A stretch of DNA of 64,000 nucleotides, taken from the IMG/VR virus record IMGVR_UViG_3300034198_024209, positions 24,650 through 88,649 of that record. One strand, 5' to 3'. Both the position numbers and the translations under genes were made by a program. Positions 62,503 through 64,000 of the stretch are shown here, in pieces; the first letter of the stretch is position 1, and the number at the start of each line of letters is the position of its first letter. A model generated the notes under the pieces. The model made no database searches. It was given only the letters and a program-made list of their open reading frames with translations, and was not told the DNA's origin. The stretch comes from a virus.

Positions 62503-63537
62503 ATGAAAACTAAAACTGTTTTTGCCCTAAACAAAATAAATAAATTAGGATCTATTGGTGGTGCAGCTAAAACCGTCGCTGGCTTTGTTAACCCTACTGT
62601 ATCAACAGCAGCTGATCTCAATTCAGCTTCTCATGTTCCTCATGCAGCTTCGCACGTAGGTTCAAATTTTAAAACAAACTACGCTTTAGCGGAGGGCGTA
62701 TCAAGTGCTGGCGCGTTGACGCATGAAGGAATTCATGCCCTAAAACACACTGCACCCATCGTAAACCAAGTGGCAGCTAAAATTCCGTATACACCAATTG
62801 GATCAGCAATTTCATCCACAGCTGGTGCTGGGGTATCGGCATTGAGTAGGGTTGCTCCATGGATGTGGGCCGGAAACATGGCAATGGAGGGCGTAAATGT
62901 GGCAACGAATCCTAAAGAATCATTAGATGACGCAACAAGTTCGCTAGAGAGTAAAGGGCCATTGGGTAGGGCATGGTATGGTTTTACTAATCCAATTAAG
63001 ACAATAGCTGCTACAGGTAGAGCGTTTGGAGAGTTGGTAGGTTCATATACTCCAAGTAATAACTCCGGACAACAATTTATCCCAAGACCACAACAAAATA
63101 ACATACAGCAAAATTCATTCCTACCTAAACCGACAGGCAGTCCACAACCGATGCCTTCTACTCAAAATTCATTCCTACCGAAACCCGTAGGAACTCCACA
63201 GCCAATACAAAAAACTTCAAGCCAGGATAAATTTACTGGATTGCAAACAACCGTCCCAAATGAAACTCCAGAAGCTTTATACGGGAGAATAATGTCTAAA
63301 AATTTAAATGTTGATCAATTCTTTAATAATGCTATAAAACACGACTGGAAAATTCCAGGTGTTCCGGGATTTCTCGCTAGGACTGTAGCTAGAAAAGCTC
63401 AGCAAAATCCAGACCCATACTTAAATTCTCTTAGAAATAAAGTACAAAAAAGCACAATAATTGATGCAATAAAAAGAAATCCAGAGGCATTTAAGAATGT
63501 TTCAAATAATACACTAAACACAACAAATATAACTTAA
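62503..63537 (+). CDS. Ala/Gly-rich virion-type protein with SFLPK repeats (344 aa)
   Basis: The N-terminus (MKTKTVFALNKINKLGSI) contains the K-L-G signature at residues 14-16. A hydrophobic Ala/Gly middle (IGSAISSTAGAGVSALSRVA) is followed by a Pro/Gln linker holding tandem NSFLPKPTGSPQP and NSFLPKPVGTPQP, then a helical C-terminus. The layout is like the product at 4017. No catalytic motif is seen. Confidence 0.6.
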   Translation: MKTKTVFALNKINKLGSIGGAAKTVAGFVNPTVSTAADLNSASHVPHAASHVGSNFKTNYALAEGVSSAGALTHEGIHALKHTAPIVNQVAAKIPYTPIGSAISSTAGAGVSALSRVAPWMWAGNMAMEGVNVATNPKESLDDATSSLESKGPLGRAWYGFTNPIKTIAATGRAFGELVGSYTPSNNSGQQFIPRPQQNNIQQNSFLPKPTGSPQPMPSTQNSFLPKPVGTPQPIQKTSSQDKFTGLQTTVPNETPEALYGRIMSKNLNVDQFFNNAIKHDWKIPGVPGFLARTVARKAQQNPDPYLNSLRNKVQKSTIIDAIKRNPEAFKNVSNNTLNTTNIT

Positions 63538-63542
63538 TACAT

Positions 63543-64000
63543 ATGGGAATGTTCGATGAAATAAAAGTCAAAGTAGAGCTACCTCTTAATGACGAATTAA
63601 AAAAACATTCAGTTAATTGGAGTGAAATTAATTTTCAGACAAAAGACCTAGACAATTGCCTAAGTCAATACTTAATAACAGAGAGCGGTGAACTAATAGA
63701 GGAAATAATAGAAAGAGAGTATATTCCTTTTTCTGAAGAAGAGAAAAAAGATAAAGATGTTAGGCCATGGAATATTTGGAAAGAAGTGATAGAAAAAGAT
63801 AGATATACAAAAAAAATAGATTATCACGGTAAAATAACATTTTACAGCAGCATAAATTCTTCTGACACAGAAGAGACGTGGATTGATTTTGATGCATACT
63901 TTATTTACGGAAAATTAGATAAAATTTTATTAGTTGAAGTCAAAACAACTGAAAAACACTCAATCAGTTTTGAGAGGATAATGCAGGAACAAAAAGAAAA
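63543..64000 (+). CDS. Conserved phage protein, 3'-truncated
   Basis: The product starts MGMFDEIKVKVELPL and contains NFQTKDLDNCLSQYLITESG, the opening of a widespread phage family (MGMFD.i...LP..FQTKDLDn...Y.i...G.L) of unknown function. The frame runs off the end of the window with 152 codons visible. Confidence 0.75.
   Translation, partial: MGMFDEIKVKVELPLNDELKKHSVNWSEINFQTKDLDNCLSQYLITESGELIEEIIEREYIPFSEEEKKDKDVRPWNIWKEVIEKDRYTKKIDYHGKITFYSSINSSDTEETWIDFDAYFIYGKLDKILLVEVKTTEKHSISFERIMQEQKE

Overview
The window is a 64 kb stretch of a large tailed dsDNA bacteriophage genome (Caudoviricetes-like). It is AT-rich and densely packed, and all but two genes lie on the + strand. Phage identity rests on a portal-like protein, a large fiber/adhesin block, holin- and lysozyme-like genes, phage-type nucleotide metabolism genes and four scattered tRNAs (Leu-UAA, Pro-UGG, Arg-UCU, Gln-UUG). 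The host cannot be named with certainty. Bacteroidota is my best guess: start codons follow A/T-rich leaders ending in TAAATT or TAAAA rather than Shine-Dalgarno boxes, and one signal peptide ends in the AIAQ style common in Flavobacteriia. A sigma70-like promoter at 5820 fits this guess less well.

Layout. 0-5.4 kb: the end of an unidentified enzyme-like gene, a metallophosphoesterase, an integrin-like FG-GAP propeller protein and two proteins with a shared N-terminal KLA signature, closed by a strong terminator. 5.4-17 kb: a metabolic block with a 2OG-Fe(II) oxygenase, a SET-domain protein, RNase HI, class I ribonucleotide reductase (small subunit before large), ThyX with a structured leader, MazG, a YopX-family protein and many small conserved phage proteins. 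17-40.5 kb: a mosaic of fiber/adhesin genes, including paralogous fibers, a GC-richer gene followed by a tRNA-like hairpin, a BspA-type repeat protein, a 1022-residue collagen-like protein and a 2899-residue giant with RCC1, LamG and split FGE-sulfatase (C-type-lectin-fold) domains. 40.5-51 kb: holin-like proteins, a cupin, a papain-like protease, a lipoprotein, an extremely cysteine-rich 835-residue protein followed directly by an Erv1/ALR sulfhydryl oxidase, a zinc-ribbon protein and a metallopeptidase-lysozyme fusion. 51-64 kb: a portal-like protein with a zinc-ribbon insert, Gly/Ala-rich membrane-active (probably internal virion) proteins, an N-terminal fragment of RNA polymerase beta, an inserted minus-strand glycosyltransferase plus tRNA-Gln, and further structural-type proteins.

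How it may work together. The metabolic block supplies dNTPs. The fiber block shuffles adhesion modules among neighbouring genes. The strongest candidate for an undescribed system is the 43-46 kb pair, in which a phage-encoded disulfide-forming enzyme sits next to a protein with about 63 cysteines, suggesting a dedicated oxidative folding step for a virion or surface protein. Two other lines deserve work: a recurring K-L-A/G and SFLPK/K-x-A signature in head-side proteins that could mark proteolytic maturation, and the split RNA polymerase beta gene located among structural genes, which suggests a virion-carried multisubunit polymerase. All functions are inferred from reading sequence; no database search was run.
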